DNA of 64,000 nucleotides from Ananas comosus (Eukaryota; Streptophyta; Magnoliopsida; Poales; Bromeliaceae). Every line of letters begins with the position of its first letter. Within the stretch, counting starts at the first letter, position 1. This document shows positions 34,684 to 46,310 of the stretch, piece by piece. The translations under genes were made by a program, and so were the position numbers. The stretch spans positions 2,121,387 to 2,185,386 of the forward strand of contig NC_033633.1 of the NCBI RefSeq assembly GCF_001540865.1, read 5' to 3'. The notes under the pieces are model-generated. The model saw only the letters and a program-made list of their open reading frames with translations, ran no database searches and had not been told where the DNA came from.

Positions 34684-37389
34684 ATGGGGGACGAGTGTGG
34701 TGATCACTTTGTGCTGGTGCATGGGCCAAGCCACGGCGCCTGGTGCTGGTTCAAGCTGCGGTGGCTCCTCGAAAGCTCCGGCTGAAAGGTGTCGTGCATC
34801 GACCTCGCGGGGGCCGGCATAGACCTCACCGACCCCGACACCATCCGATCCTTCGATGACTACAACCGCCCGCTGCTCGAGCTCCTCTCGGCCCTGCCGG
34901 ACGACGAAAAAGTATACAAACATACATACATACACAGTCAATCTTTCTCTCTTTCTCTCTCGACTCATATACGCTGGTGTTTGGCTCCGCTTCTGCTTCT
35001 ACTTCTGCCTGTCTTTCGGTATAGAAAGTTTAGGATTTTTACTGCGGCCGAAAATCGACAATTTTTATTTTTTTTTACTTAAATTTGATAGTTTTTGTGT
35101 TTTTTTACTTAAATTTGATAGTGTGTGTGTGTGTATTTTCAATTTTCAAGCTCTCCGAAACATATCTTAGAAAATAATTTTTTGGCTAGAAAAGTATTTT
35201 CCGCATGTTTGGTAGAATTTTTCTGGGGGGAGAAAATAGATTTCAGGAAAAGAAGTATTTTCGATTTTCGGATTTTTATGTTTGGAAAATGAAAACTGTG
35301 AAAATTGATGTTTTCTATGAATTTTTTTTTTTGTTTAACCAGAAATCAGTTTTCAACATATTTTTGAGAAATCAAATACCCCTTTCGCAAATAAAGAAAT
35401 ATTAGTTAGTTTTTCTGTAATTAGGCCATAAATATTAGTCGTGTAAACGACCACCGCGAAGTCGACTTGTTCCATCATATCTAAGTGTTGATTGTGTTAA
35501 TTTTGGATTTTTTTTTTTTCATAAAAATATTTTCGGCAAATTGAACACATAGCGTGCGAACAGATTGATCAGTATCGCCAGAATCCACAGATAAATACTT
35601 ATATATTTCTATTATTACTAAACTTGGTTTATGATTGAGTTGCAATTACGCCAATCTAAATGCACCTACTATAAATTAAATTGAATGATATTTTTTTGAT
35701 TTTTTTTTGTTATTTTATCTAACATGTAAAAAGCAGTACTAAAAATTTATTCTTTTTCGATAATAAATACTGTTGGCATTATAACTATTAGTTGCAATAA
35801 TAATATTTTGGAACAGAAAAGATTCATTACAAATCGCAAATCGCTGTTATAAATCTTATAGTAATAAATGACTAAATAATATGATTCGCATTATCACAAT
35901 AGTCCAAACTGATATAACGAAATCTACAATTTAAGCTTCAATGCGATTAAATTGATGTAATAGAATAAAATTGTCGTAGCAAAAGGACTGGAAAATAAAC
36001 ATGAAAAATCTGAGAACTATTCCCAATGGTTAGTTCCTTTCTTCAATTAAATAGAAAAATATTTCATGGAAGAAAATTTTGAGGAAGCTCATATAATGAA
36101 ATGGTACATAAATGTGATAACTCCATTCTACGGGGGTATTTATGTAAGCGTAAAAATGCGTTATTGGGCTTATTTTTGATAAAATGATTAGTTTGGAAAA
36201 TGTAGTATCAAAACTAATTCTAAATTTCTTTCGTTCTGTGAAGTTGTGAATTCGATCATCTCCTTCATGATAATAACAAATTAAAATTTCATGGTATTCG
36301 AATTGATTAAATCTCTCTATCGATCTTTATTTTGTTTCGTGAACAGGAAATTCCCGATATATGGGAATTAGGCGACATTTACGTGCTTAATTATAGTTCA
36401 AGAGTTGATCATCCACCAACGAGCACGATAATGCGAAAAGAATTCCAGCGCAAATTAATGTACCAATTTACCCCAGGAGAGGTATACATCACCATCTCTA
36501 TTATTTTTTGTCTTTCTTGTTTTTCTACTCTTTTTTTTTTTTTTGGGCAAAACAACAAGCAATTTTTGAGCTTTCATTTTATATTTAGTCCTCTCAAAAA
36601 TTCTTTTTTTCATAAATAACTTTACAAAATTTATAATTGCAAATTGACCCTATCCCCGCCACACAAGTGGCATGCGAGCATCACATTAGCATGGCTGGTA
36701 CTCCGAATTAAGTTGAATATACTGAATCATTCACTGTATTTATTGTATTATACAATTCTGTAATTTGTATAAGTTTAAATTGAATATGATAAATCATTCA
36801 CCGTGTTCAATTTATCCCACGTTCATGTGGTGCTTGCGTGGCGGGATAGAGTCAATTTTGCAAATATAAATTTTATGAGACTATTTATGAAAAACAATGT
36901 GAGGAGTTAAATGCAAAAAAAAAACCCTCAATTTTTCACTGTTAGAAAAAAAAAAAAAAAAAAAGCATCTTCCATTTATGTCTGTGAAAAGACCCAATTT
37001 TTTTTTTCTGGCTATAAAATAATTTGTAATATCAAAATCAGTTCTGCGAATATAATACCGTTATGCTTGTATAAACACATGCTCAATTGTTGTTGTCAAA
37101 ATTTTGGTCCTAGGACTCAACACTAGCCTCGATGCTACTCCGCCCGGTTCCGACCGTGCTTGGCGACGCAAGGTTCAGAGAAGGAGAAAAAGAAGAGGAG
37201 AGATGGAAGCAGGTGAAGCCAGTTTTCATAAAGACGGTGCATGATCACACGTTAAAACCACAGCAGCAAGACGCGATGATACGCCGGTGGCCGCCCGCCG
37301 AGGATTTCACGGTGGACACCGATCATAGCCCGTTCTTCGCGGCCCCTAACGAACTATTCGAACTGATGGTTAAAGCATCGCTTATATAG
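34684..37389 (+). pseudogene. Methylesterase (MES/SABP2-like alpha/beta hydrolase) pseudogene
   Basis: Three pieces of a plant methylesterase remain. Piece 1 (34684-34911) has the N-terminal [12 protein letters not shown] motif and CIDLAGAGIDLTDP, but codon 34 is an in-frame TGA at 34783-34785. Piece 2 (about 36349-36480) encodes DIWELGDIYVLNY-type mid-domain sequence. Piece 3 (about 37113-37389) encodes the C-terminal part with a catalytic-His motif (DHSPFFAAPNELFELM). The segment that should hold the nucleophile serine (GHSLGG) is absent from 34912-36348, which is AT-rich filler. Such enzymes hydrolyse methyl esters of salicylate, jasmonate or auxin. This copy cannot make an active enzyme. 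A MITE ends 18 bp before the start codon. Confidence 0.85.
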
Positions 37390-37787
37390 TAATCGTAATC
37401 TATGAAGGGAGATGCCACAAAATAGATCACGAACTTATTGAATCTAGTTCGCTATTCACATAATGAATTTGGCTAGATTCAATATATTTGATCTACAGGT
37501 ATTGAAATCGAGTATATAAGCTTAGTACTTTTTCTATGGATTGCTGTTTATGTAACATAAAATTTGCATGGACTAAAAAGTTTATAACTTTGTTGTATTT
37601 TTTTCATCAAAGCATGCATCTTAGATTAGTTTTTTTTCTAAAATCTTTGTAGTAGGTTTTAACTTCAGAGTGAACAAAATAATCGAAATCGTCACTTTTG
37701 CTTAAAATTCAGTTCGTAACTCTCACTTCATCTTACACATACATATAACATTTTTAATATAAAAAGTGATTAAATTAAAAATAAATT

Positions 37788-37861
37788 GGCCTATTAGCTC
37801 AGTTGGTTAGAGCGTCGTGCTAATAACGCGAAGGTCGCAGGTTCGAGACCTGCATGGGCCA
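37788..37861 (+). tRNA. tRNA-Ile (anticodon AAU)
   Basis: The 74-nt cloverleaf is complete: acceptor arm GGCCTAT paired with ATGGGCC, D-arm sequence TAGCTCAGTTGGTTAGAGC, anticodon loop CTAATAA, B box GGTTCGAGACC and discriminator A. No intron. A T-run about 18 nt downstream can end Pol III transcription. Confidence 0.95.
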
Positions 37862-37991
37862 AATATTATTTAACATATTTTTTCATTAAACTTGTAAACT
37901 AATTTGACAAGTTAATCCTTTTTGTTTTTTGAGATTATGCACAAAAACAATGTACCTTCACAATTTAGAGAGCAAACAAGATTTTATACAT

Positions 37992-38256
37992 GTTTCATCT
38001 TCTTTGTCAAAAACATCATTCTCAATCTATTTAACAATTAACATTTGCAAAAAAAAAGAAAGAAGATAGAAAGTATAGGTTCAATCAAACCTTTTTGATT
38101 AGATCTTTGTAATCAAAAACTTGTTTCATCTTCTTTGTCAAAAACATGATTCTTAATCTATTTAACAATTAACATTTGCAAAAAAAAAAAAAAAAAAAGA
38201 AGATAAAAAGTATTGGTTCAAAGCTTTTTGATTAGATCTTTGTAATTAAATACTAC
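37992..38256. repeat. 131-bp tandem duplication downstream of the tRNA gene
   Basis: gtttcatcttctttgtcaaa recurs at 37992 and 38123. Both units continue with ctatttaacaattaacattt, an A run and gattagatctttgtaat. Confidence 0.85.
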
Positions 38257-39261
38257 AAAGACTACGCGAGACACAAAACTCAACAATCTCATTTTTCTCA
38301 TGGATGAAAATATGTAGAACATTCGTTTTTCTTTAGAAGCTTAAGACGCTGAAGAATGATAATTTGACACTTCAAATATAATAGGTACTACTTGAAGCAT
38401 TCTCAGATCAAAACATAATAAAGCAAAAAGTATACAAACAATCTCCTTATCTGTTTCCTAATTAACCTGTTGAGAAAGAGAAGCAAGCTACTGAACATGA
38501 TTTTGTACATCCAAGCAATAAACATCATATGAACAGTTCTTTTGCCACAAGAAAAAAGGAGTTGACTACTCATAAGATTTGTTGTCTTTGTACAAGAGAA
38601 TCCAAAACTTACTAATGTCTGCCTGCGAAGGAATTCGCAGGAAAGATGAGATACATTCCCATACAGCACATTATTACAACTGCTATGTTAGGAAAGAAAA
38701 ATGATTGATTCACCCTCTATCTAAACATTAGGAGCCAACAATTTTCTCCTAAGAAATAGAGTGATTAGTCGAGCAATTATCAACGTGTAAAAGGAAACAA
38801 GGAGATTAAAAGCTTCATTACAATAAGGCTGAAGTCGAATGAACAGAGAAGATGCGTCTGCAATATATACAAAAGAGAAGGTAAAGGATGCTTGTTCCAG
38901 TAAAATTGAGTGAGGTGTTCCCCAATACCAAAGCTGCTACTTCTATGCCATTTCTTAATCTATGAATATCCAGTTCTGGTCATTATATACAAGAGCCGAG
39001 CAAAATCGTTGTCGATCATTTTTTCAGTAGTGCGGCCCTAAGAACCTCTGCATGTCCTGAACTAAATCTCCAACCAAGGGCAAAGTAGTCAAAAAGGCAA
39101 TTTAGATTCATATCCGTGAAACTGACTACATTATTTGGAAAGCAGCAAAGCTTGAGCTTTTCTGATGATCTTCTCTGCTAAATCAGCCATAAATGGAAGC
39201 ACTAGGTTGCTCTGGTCCAGATCCATAGAAAATGAAGGTGAACACGGGAAGCTGTTAACAA
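38257..39261 (-). other. Probable 3' UTR and downstream flank of the SWIM gene
   Basis: No protein was recognised. The stretch directly follows the minus-strand stop codon at 39262 and has ordinary composition. Its part nearest the stop is presumably 3' UTR; the poly(A) site cannot be placed. Confidence 0.4.
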
Positions 39262-42200
39262 CTACCCCACAGTTGAACATCTAATTAGAGACCCATCATT
39301 AACTGGATGGCCATTATTGGGAATCTCACCATTACCAGGAGTAGCACCATTTACCACTTCAACACCTTTTTCATCAATGCCAGATGCTTCATTACAACAA
39401 TCTGAAGAGGTTTGGGCGTCCATTACATCATCGTGATTATCTGAACTCCGCTTGGCTTTTAAACAGTCAGCAGTCAACTGCATGGTGTGAGTAGTTTCCT
39501 CAGAAGGCAAAGAATTATCACCATCTAACTCCATAAAATCACCAACTTCACTAGTTGGAGAAATATCTCTATTAGCATTGTTAGAATCAAGAATAGAAGT
39601 AAGATCAGCAACACGATCTTCCCCAACTATTCCAACTTCAACTGTCGGACCCGCAGCACTAACATTTTCTGGAATAATATTATCAACCTTGATATTGGAC
39701 GACACCTTATCGCTCTGTTCAGTATCAACATTTTTGACACTATCTTCATTTATTTTCTTGTCATCTCCCTCATGCAAACCAGTTTGCATCTCAGCAGTCT
39801 CAACAACCATAGGTTCAAGCTGAGTATCTGAAGTGCCACTAGTTCCCTTGTCACTAGAAGGAGCATCAGTACACTGTTCTGCAGCAACACCATCTGTAGA
39901 CTCTTCCACAGTAACACCATCCATACACTGTTCCACAGCAACACCATCTGTACACTGTTCTGCAGCAACACCATTTGAAGCTGCAGTGACCTGGCTGCGG
40001 TGCGAATCAATATCCATGGGTCTCTCAGTCTCAGAATCCTTGTGACAACCATCACTAACTTGTTCAGAAGCGACCACATCATCAGCAACCTGATCAGCAA
40101 CAGCGCTTTCTGAATCTTTGCTTCTGTCAAGAGAGTTTTCTGATTCATTCTCTGTGCTTTTGCCTTCAACAGCGGTATTGCTGTCCATTTGTAGCTTAGT
40201 CAACGACAACTCTGTTGAAGTTTCAATAACTTGATGAATCTCATTTCTATCAGAGGCAGATGATCTGAGCTCATTACCAGTTGGCTGCTCCCTGTGAATT
40301 GATGCAGTTGAGGCGGAACAGCCATTGCTAATGTCATCATGAAACGTATTTAATTGTGTCCTACCACAAACAGCCAGAGCAACTGCATAATCACGAAGTA
40401 ACGAATCGTACGGTGGGCAGTGAAGAATATTCATCAAAATCTGATTATATTGTAACAGACTTGTCGATGGTGCTGCCAATCCCCTGTCGCGATAAACCTT
40501 AGTCGACTTAATCACATGTTTGCAAATGTTTCCCATCATGGACCAGTTACAGTCACACAATGCAAACTCAGAACCCGGATTTCGTACAATATGTGTCTTT
40601 TCTCTATTTCTTTTACAAACGACTTTGGCGCATTTGCCTTCTATAGTAACGTCTGAGTCTGGAATTTGCAATCCCTCGCGCCACGAAGTTACACCACTCT
40701 TCCACTCATCTTTCCAATAACGGGAAAAATTATCCTTGCCAGAATATTCATCTAGCCAATAGAAAGAGTGTACCTTGGTGCCCAACTTATCAACCAACCA
40801 GTCTGCGCGCTGGTAGAGACTTGTATCTTTCTCATTTAATAAACGAAGTTTCAGTAAGTGATGATAACTCTCAATGGCTGCCGCAACCTCTGTGCTAGCA
40901 ACTGGAAGGGTTTTCAAGGCAGTAATCCATGCTCCTAAAGAAAGGTAAGTTCATGAATAGGATGGTTATATAGCCAAAGATTAAAGGACCAAAAGGTGCA
41001 GTCACATATGTACATCCCTGCAAAATCATCTATTTATAAATGTACCAGTGTAAAATCTGAAGTTTCAAATATATCTCTTCAAGGACAGTTTCTTAAATGA
41101 ATACCTTCATGGGGAAAAAGCTGGCTTCGGATTAGAAATATGTGCATATTAAGTTTGAAAGGTATATTTGAAATTTCACTTTGTGCAGGTATATACACGT
41201 CAAATTGCAACGAATATTCTCCATGGATATAAACATGTAAATGTTTCTATAAGATATTAGCAATGTAGACAAGGACAAACCAATTCTGGGAATCCATACA
41301 GCCGTAAAGTAGTCCAGGAAGTCTGGCCAATCAACAAACTCTTCAAGGAAAGACTTGAATGAGTCCAAATTACCGCTTCCTCTACATATATTGGATACTG
41401 CTCCTCCTAGTTGTCGGGCCATTGCAGCACAAACATCTAATTCTGAGCACTTCTCAATCAGATTTTTGTGCCACAAATGACGGACACGCCAAAAGCTAAT
41501 CAATATTGAGCACTGGAACACATCCCTGTTTAACATCGGAATATCAGACAATACAAAATCACCACAATAAGAGTTAAATTTAGGCCCCAAAGATTGACCC
41601 TGATTTCCATTAAGTCCTCAAAGTTTCAAAATTTAACAACGTAGTCCATGAAGTCTCTTCCATGAAAAAATTAAGCCTGTTAGTTAATGCCTCAATATCA
41701 TGGTTAAATTGAAACCTCAAAAAAGAAAAAAGCGATTGCAGCAAAGATCTAATGATGATGCTGACATGGCATCCCGTTTTCAGATAGTAGACTAATGGAA
41801 GGACATGATGGTTGCATGGAGCAAAATTTAGCGACTAAATTGTTGAAACTAAAATGATTAAAAGTGATTAAATCGTCGTCAACCTAAAGGGCCAATTTAC
41901 TAACTACCGCCCATAATACACAGACTTCACAAGGATAGTATCAAAACCAACCTGATGGTAAGCAGATCTGCTAAAGGATCATCAACAATGAAACCACCTA
42001 ACTGCCATGTTGGATCCTTTGAATGAACTCGGTCATAAAGGGCTCCCATCCATCTATGCATCTCGCCGTTTGCAAAATTTGGTGTTATGACCCAGGCAAC
42101 AGGAATCGCATTGTTTTGTGAGTCGAAAACAAGGAGGCTATATATTGGATACTACAAAATTGTTACCGAAAAGAACATAAAGTCAGAATTCAACAAACTA

Positions 42201-43594
42201 AGACAAAACTAACAATCTAATTCTCATGGCAAACAATATTAAACCTGACACACCTTTAATTTGTTAGTGCCAAACTTTGAATCAGAAGCCATCAGGCTGC
42301 GATTACCAAACTGAATCATCTGCTGAAGCTGCCATTCTGTCTGGATGCCCAAAACAAAAGTGTCTGAATCAGAGAAGTCTTCATAAAAGAATATGTGGTT
42401 CTGGTAATTCTCGACCCACATGCCAATACTAATAGCATCATCAGCATCCAGCTCAAAGGAGGACCGTCTGATCTTCCTCTCCAACCGCCTAACATATCTG
42501 TGTGTGAGAAGATCATCGCGGTTGGACGGGCCCCCCTGCCTCTCCACCATTTCTGTGTGTCTCTGCATAATAGTTTCTACAGGAACTCCAACATAGAGTA
42601 AAGACATTATTTGGAGGCGAAGCTCATCGGATATGTAAGGCGCAAACATTGCGCGAGTCCCAATTGCCTTCTGGTCCATAGGGCCATGGCAGGGTAAACC
42701 TTTTTTATCTACATGCTTATCATGATTATATATTATAAGTGCGACAGATGGTTCAGCTATCAAGCGCTTTACAATAAAATGGCAAACGCAGCCTCTCTTA
42801 GTATTAGGGCGGCCAGCAGGAGTCTTCCTCTTGGCAGTGTAATTCCTGCTAGGACGGACTACGCCACCTTTTCTATGGTCATCTGGGCCAAATGAACACC
42901 AGTACCTGCATTTGACAGAGCAAATTAAAATTTCTGTGATGAAACTGTATCTAAAATGCTTCAAGCTGTATCTTTTTAGGTTCAATTCAATATAATTAAC
43001 AAATGAATTGCTCATAATAAAACTGCATTTAAGCAAGTTGGCACAAGACTAGCGACAGAACCAACTAATAATTAGTATCTCTACATATTTTAAAATATAC
43101 ACAGTTCTCTTCACATACAGTACATGTGACTACCTAAATGCCTCAAAACTGGCAGTTAAAAAAATTGAAAAACAGTTAACTAGTCAAGAAGTTTTTTTCT
43201 TTTAGAAATTAATCACATTGAATTCTGAGCTGCCAAAAGTGCTTATGTCGGCAAAGGGGAACAAACACTGGGAATTACTCACAAAATATATTCAAGGGGA
43301 ACAAACACTGGGAATTACTCACAAAATATATTCAAGTATCCCATCTACTTTTGGTTTGTAGGCCATCTCCCGAGGGCGCCTTCTTCGTGCTTCAACATGG
43401 AATCTAGTTGGACATTCCTTATTGTTGGATTCGCCTCTTACAAAATCGTTAACTCTAGTGAAGGGAATGAGTGCAAGCCTATCCATTGATTCTCTCCAGC
43501 CTTCCACTCTGGACCACGTGATATCAGCAGCTGAGAACTCCAAGGTCGGTGGGTTCTGCACTGGCAGTGTCAAAATCTCATCCCATCTAGCCAT
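39262..43594 (-). CDS. SWIM zinc-finger protein with MULE-transposase-like core
   Basis: Five minus-strand exons fit: 43594-43323, 42905-42254, 42151-41952, 41525-41281 and 40934-39262, giving 1013 aa with all GT-AG junctions in frame. The N-terminus is MARWDEILTLPVQNPPTLEF; an ATG two codons upstream (43600) is also possible. The middle resembles the FHY3/FAR1 and MULE transposase fold (FVLGIQTEWQLQQMIQFGNR, ASDSKFGTNKLK, then YPIYSLLVFDSQNN). A SWIM zinc finger CxCx8CxH follows with Cys583, Cys585, Cys594 and His596. The last 350 residues are acidic and low-complexity, with four tandem (A/V)EQCTDGV-like repeats. It resembles the plant SWIM family typified by Arabidopsis At1g60560 (from memory), whose function is largely unknown. 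Confidence 0.9.
39855..39990 (-). repeat. Coding 30-bp minisatellite in the SWIM gene
   Basis: About four units encode GVAAEQCTD-like decapeptides (variants AVEQCMDGV and TVEESTDGV). The period is 30 bp with point differences between units, so changes in copy number would keep frame. Confidence 0.85.
41580..41925. mobile_element. Possible foldback MITE in SWIM gene intron 3
   Basis: The left side ttaggccccaaagattgacc and the right side ggttgacg-like/aaagggccaatt complements suggest short inverted ends. The interior has agtcctcaaagtttcaaaat. The boundaries are uncertain. Confidence 0.35.
43254..43336. repeat. 40-bp tandem duplication spanning the exon 1/intron 1 border of the SWIM gene
   Basis: acaaacactgggaattactc followed by acaaaatatattcaag occurs at 43261 and again at 43301, an exact 40-bp period. 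The unit includes the 5' splice site, so a second identical donor lies 40 bp inside the intron. Confidence 0.95.
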
Positions 43595-43671
43595 CTGCAT
43601 GTAAGAGATATGGTAAGTACAAACGCACTCAGCAATATCGTAATGTTCAAATTTACTAGGTGCTTGTTTTG

Positions 43672-44020
43672 GCCCGTTACTACTTCCTTTAGAATCAGCC
43701 ACCTCTAGCAGAGCTTTTGACAAACAAAGAAGTCCGGAGCTTCTGTTGCAACACAAAGCTAAAAGAGATTCTAAGCCCCAAAGGCAGAAGCTCCTATTCG
43801 GAGCTTCTGAATATGCTGCAGAGACTAGAGAGAAGTTGTTAGAGGGATATATAGTACAGAAGCTTGCATTCGTTGCGGAAGCTAACATGAGCTTAAAAGC
43901 CTCCCTTTACCAGATAGCTAGAGATCCCCAAAAGCATAAGCTCAAAGTTAAAGCTTCTACTTACACCTTTACTAGGAAGTTATATAGAAGATCTACCAAA
44001 AACCAGAACACCATCAACAT
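43672..44020. repeat. agcttctg-rich degenerate repeat upstream of the SWIM start
   Basis: Many copies of agcttctg, gagctt and aagct occur in both orientations. This suggests a decayed foldback element within the leader intron or 5' flank. Termini were not defined. Confidence 0.35.
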
Positions 44021-44024
44021 CAAC

Positions 44025-44582
44025 CCCACTCAATATCAACTAACTCGATACAGCATAAGACAAACTAGTAACCAGTAACCACTTCCAACAAGAACTCATT
44101 TTTTACCATCAACAACAAAGCAAGGAAATAACTTGCATTCTAAAACAGTTCAACTAAGACATCAAACAGTTATAAATGGGGTTTAACACCAACAGAGAGG
44201 GCTAGGATTGAGAGCCACACATTTGCACCACATCAAACAGTTAGGGTTCTGAACCAAAATGAAGATGATCGAAAACCCTAAACTAATTCTTCAAACCCCG
44301 TTATGTGGGAAACTAACTCAATATGCCATACGACAAACCAGAAACCACTTCAAGCAAGAACTCATTGGTTAACATCAACAGCATCAAAGCGAAGCAATCA
44401 CTAGCATTCTAAAAGAGTCTAATTAAGACATCTGCAGAAAAAAATGACAACTATTCTGTAGTATCACTTCGAAATGGTGTTCTTAACCTTATTGGAGAGG
44501 GTTAGGGTTAAAGCCTCAACCTTGCACCGCATCAAACAGTTAGGGTTCTTACCCAAAATGAAGAGGATTAAAACCCTAACAC
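44025..44582. repeat. Diverged tandem duplication of about 285 bp in the SWIM gene 5' region
   Basis: Unit 1 (about 44025-44282) and unit 2 (about 44308-44582) share accacttc, caagaactcatt, gcattctaaaa, catcaaacagttagggttct, ccaaaatgaaga and aaaccctaa. It probably lies in a leader intron. AAACCCTAA (telo-box) motifs recur in both units. Confidence 0.7.
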
Positions 44583-44669
44583 ACACTCATCCGATTACGA
44601 ACCCCACCTATTTGATGAATTTGATGACCAATTACGGTTTCTCAATCTCAACTTGGAGGGATTTATGAC

Positions 44670-45030
44670 AGGTACCTTTCAGGGGACAAAGGTCGAGCAA
44701 TTGGGGTGCAACCCTACCCGACCTTGCGCCGCAGCTATGGCGATGCTACCAAGCGAGGGGGGGGAGAGAGAGAGAGATAAAGAGAGAGCAAAAGAGCAGG
44801 GTGGGGGAGAGAGGAGAGTGGGGGGAGGGGGGAGGTGGTGCGAATCGAACCCTAATGGCGTCGTGAATCCTCGTTGCTGCAAAAGCTCGGCGAGGAGGGA
44901 GAGAGAAGGGGGATTTGGGTGCGAATTTGGGAAATTTTGGGAATTAGTTTTCTTTTTTTCCCCGAAAAGATGTTCTACGGATGTGGTCGCATGCGGGAGG
45001 GATAAATCCACCGTCGAATTAGACAACATT
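44670..45030 (-). promoter_or_regulatory. Putative 5' UTR exon of the SWIM gene
   Basis: On the minus strand a CT-rich leader-like stretch ends in cccctgaaag followed by GTACCTG, a plausible 5' splice site near 44670. The frame across it encodes only low-complexity Pro/Ser/Leu sequence, so a non-coding leader is more likely than a protein exon. Confidence 0.4.
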
Positions 45031-45255
45031 CGATCTCATCCGTCCGATTTCGAGAGTATCTCGCCTTCGTATGCGCCGCTGTTCGTACCAAGTGAGATTG
45101 CCCGTAACACTAATAAGCCCAACAATTTTGGATTGGGATGGGCCTAATAGTTTACTGGGCTTTTGGGCCGAACTTTATTGGGCCTGTAATTTTTTTTCCA
45201 TTATCTCCAGCTTTGTTTTTTTTTTTTCCCTTGTCATTGCATCACATTTATATAA

Positions 45256-45792
45256 GGAAAACTTCAAATACTCCTCTTGTGGTTTCACTCTTTCTCACTT
45301 TAATATCCTGTGGTTTAAAGTGTATCAAGTTAGTACCCCGTGGTTTCGCACTTTCTCACTTTAGTACCTTGTGGTTTAAAGTGTATCAAGTTAGTACCAT
45401 GTGGTTTCGCACTTTTTCACTTTAGTACCCTGCCCTGTAGTTTCAAACTTTCTCACTTTAGTGTATCAAGTTCTTACCCTGTGATTTTGCACTTTCTCAC
45501 TTTAGTACCCTACCCTGTAGTTTCGCACTTTCTCACTTTAGTATCCTATGGTTTAATATTTCATTAAGAAAAAAATAAAACCACAAGGTACTAACTTGAT
45601 ACAAAAATAAAATCACAGGGTACTAATTTGATACAAAAATAAAACCACAGAGTACTAACTTGATACACTTTAAACCACAGGGTACTAAAATGAGAAAGTG
45701 TGAAACCACAGGGTACTAACTTGATACACTTTAAACCACAGGTACTAAAATAAAAAAGTGCGAAACCACGGGGGAGTTTTTGAAGTTTTCCC
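45256..45792. mobile_element. Foldback MITE, CCTGTGGTTT family, copy 3 (best preserved)
   Basis: A perfect 9-bp target duplication, TTTATATAA, lies at 45247-45255 and 45793-45801. The ends are GGAAAACTTCAAA and, inverted, GGGAAAACTTCAAA. The interior is a long palindrome of the family units. A 9-bp duplication fits Mutator-like elements. Confidence 0.85.
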
Positions 45793-45801
45793 TTTATATA
45801 A

Positions 45802-46218
45802 ATTAGAGAGCTTCCAAATCAGGCAATTTTTCGCATATCTTTTGGCTCAAAGAAATCTGCTTACGCCCCGGATTAGCGGCGCTACATCGATAGAAGATCA
45901 TTTGAAACTGCTTGCAATACTTTCTCGTGTATTATTGTATCTTTACTTTTACCTATTCCTGCTTCGTACTTGCTTTCACGTACTCTTTACAATTTCTAGT
46001 TGGAAGGCCTTTTTTCCGGAGTCCCTTACTCTTGATGTACCGAATTTTGCGCACGAAGTTTCATGGAAATTCGAACTCAAAAACTGTGCCATTTAGCATC
46101 TTCTCCTTAACTAGAAATTATTACCACACAAACAAATGTCTCCTATATTCAATATTATTACAACAAACAAATCTTATACAATGTGACCTGTAACTCTATT
46201 TCAAACTTTGCTAAATAA

Positions 46219-46265
<47 letters not shown>

Positions 46266-46310
46266 TACTTCACAAGACATCCAAATGATACAAAAGAAAC
46301 TTAACACTCT
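45802..46310. other. 3' flank of the mannanase gene with (AC)n microsatellite
   Basis: An (AC)n tract of about 44 bp lies at 46220-46263. A GC-balanced block at about 45800-46090 has an open frame whose product (with RISGATSIEDHLKLLAILSR) is not recognised and may be a fragment or chance. Confidence 0.4.

Noticed and set aside
43319..43888. An extended N-terminus of the SWIM protein back to 43888
   Set aside because: The upstream residues come from a repeat-rich 5' region; MARWDEIL is a natural family start.
44653..45147. A 164-codon plus-strand frame
   Set aside because: It is composed of GAGA-type low complexity and more likely covers the leader of the SWIM gene on the other strand.
45071..45567. 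Frames encoding repeated LVPCGFALSHFSTLWFKVYQ-like peptides
   Set aside because: They are translations of the CCTGTGGTTT MITE units, seen in every copy of the family, not a protein repeat gene.
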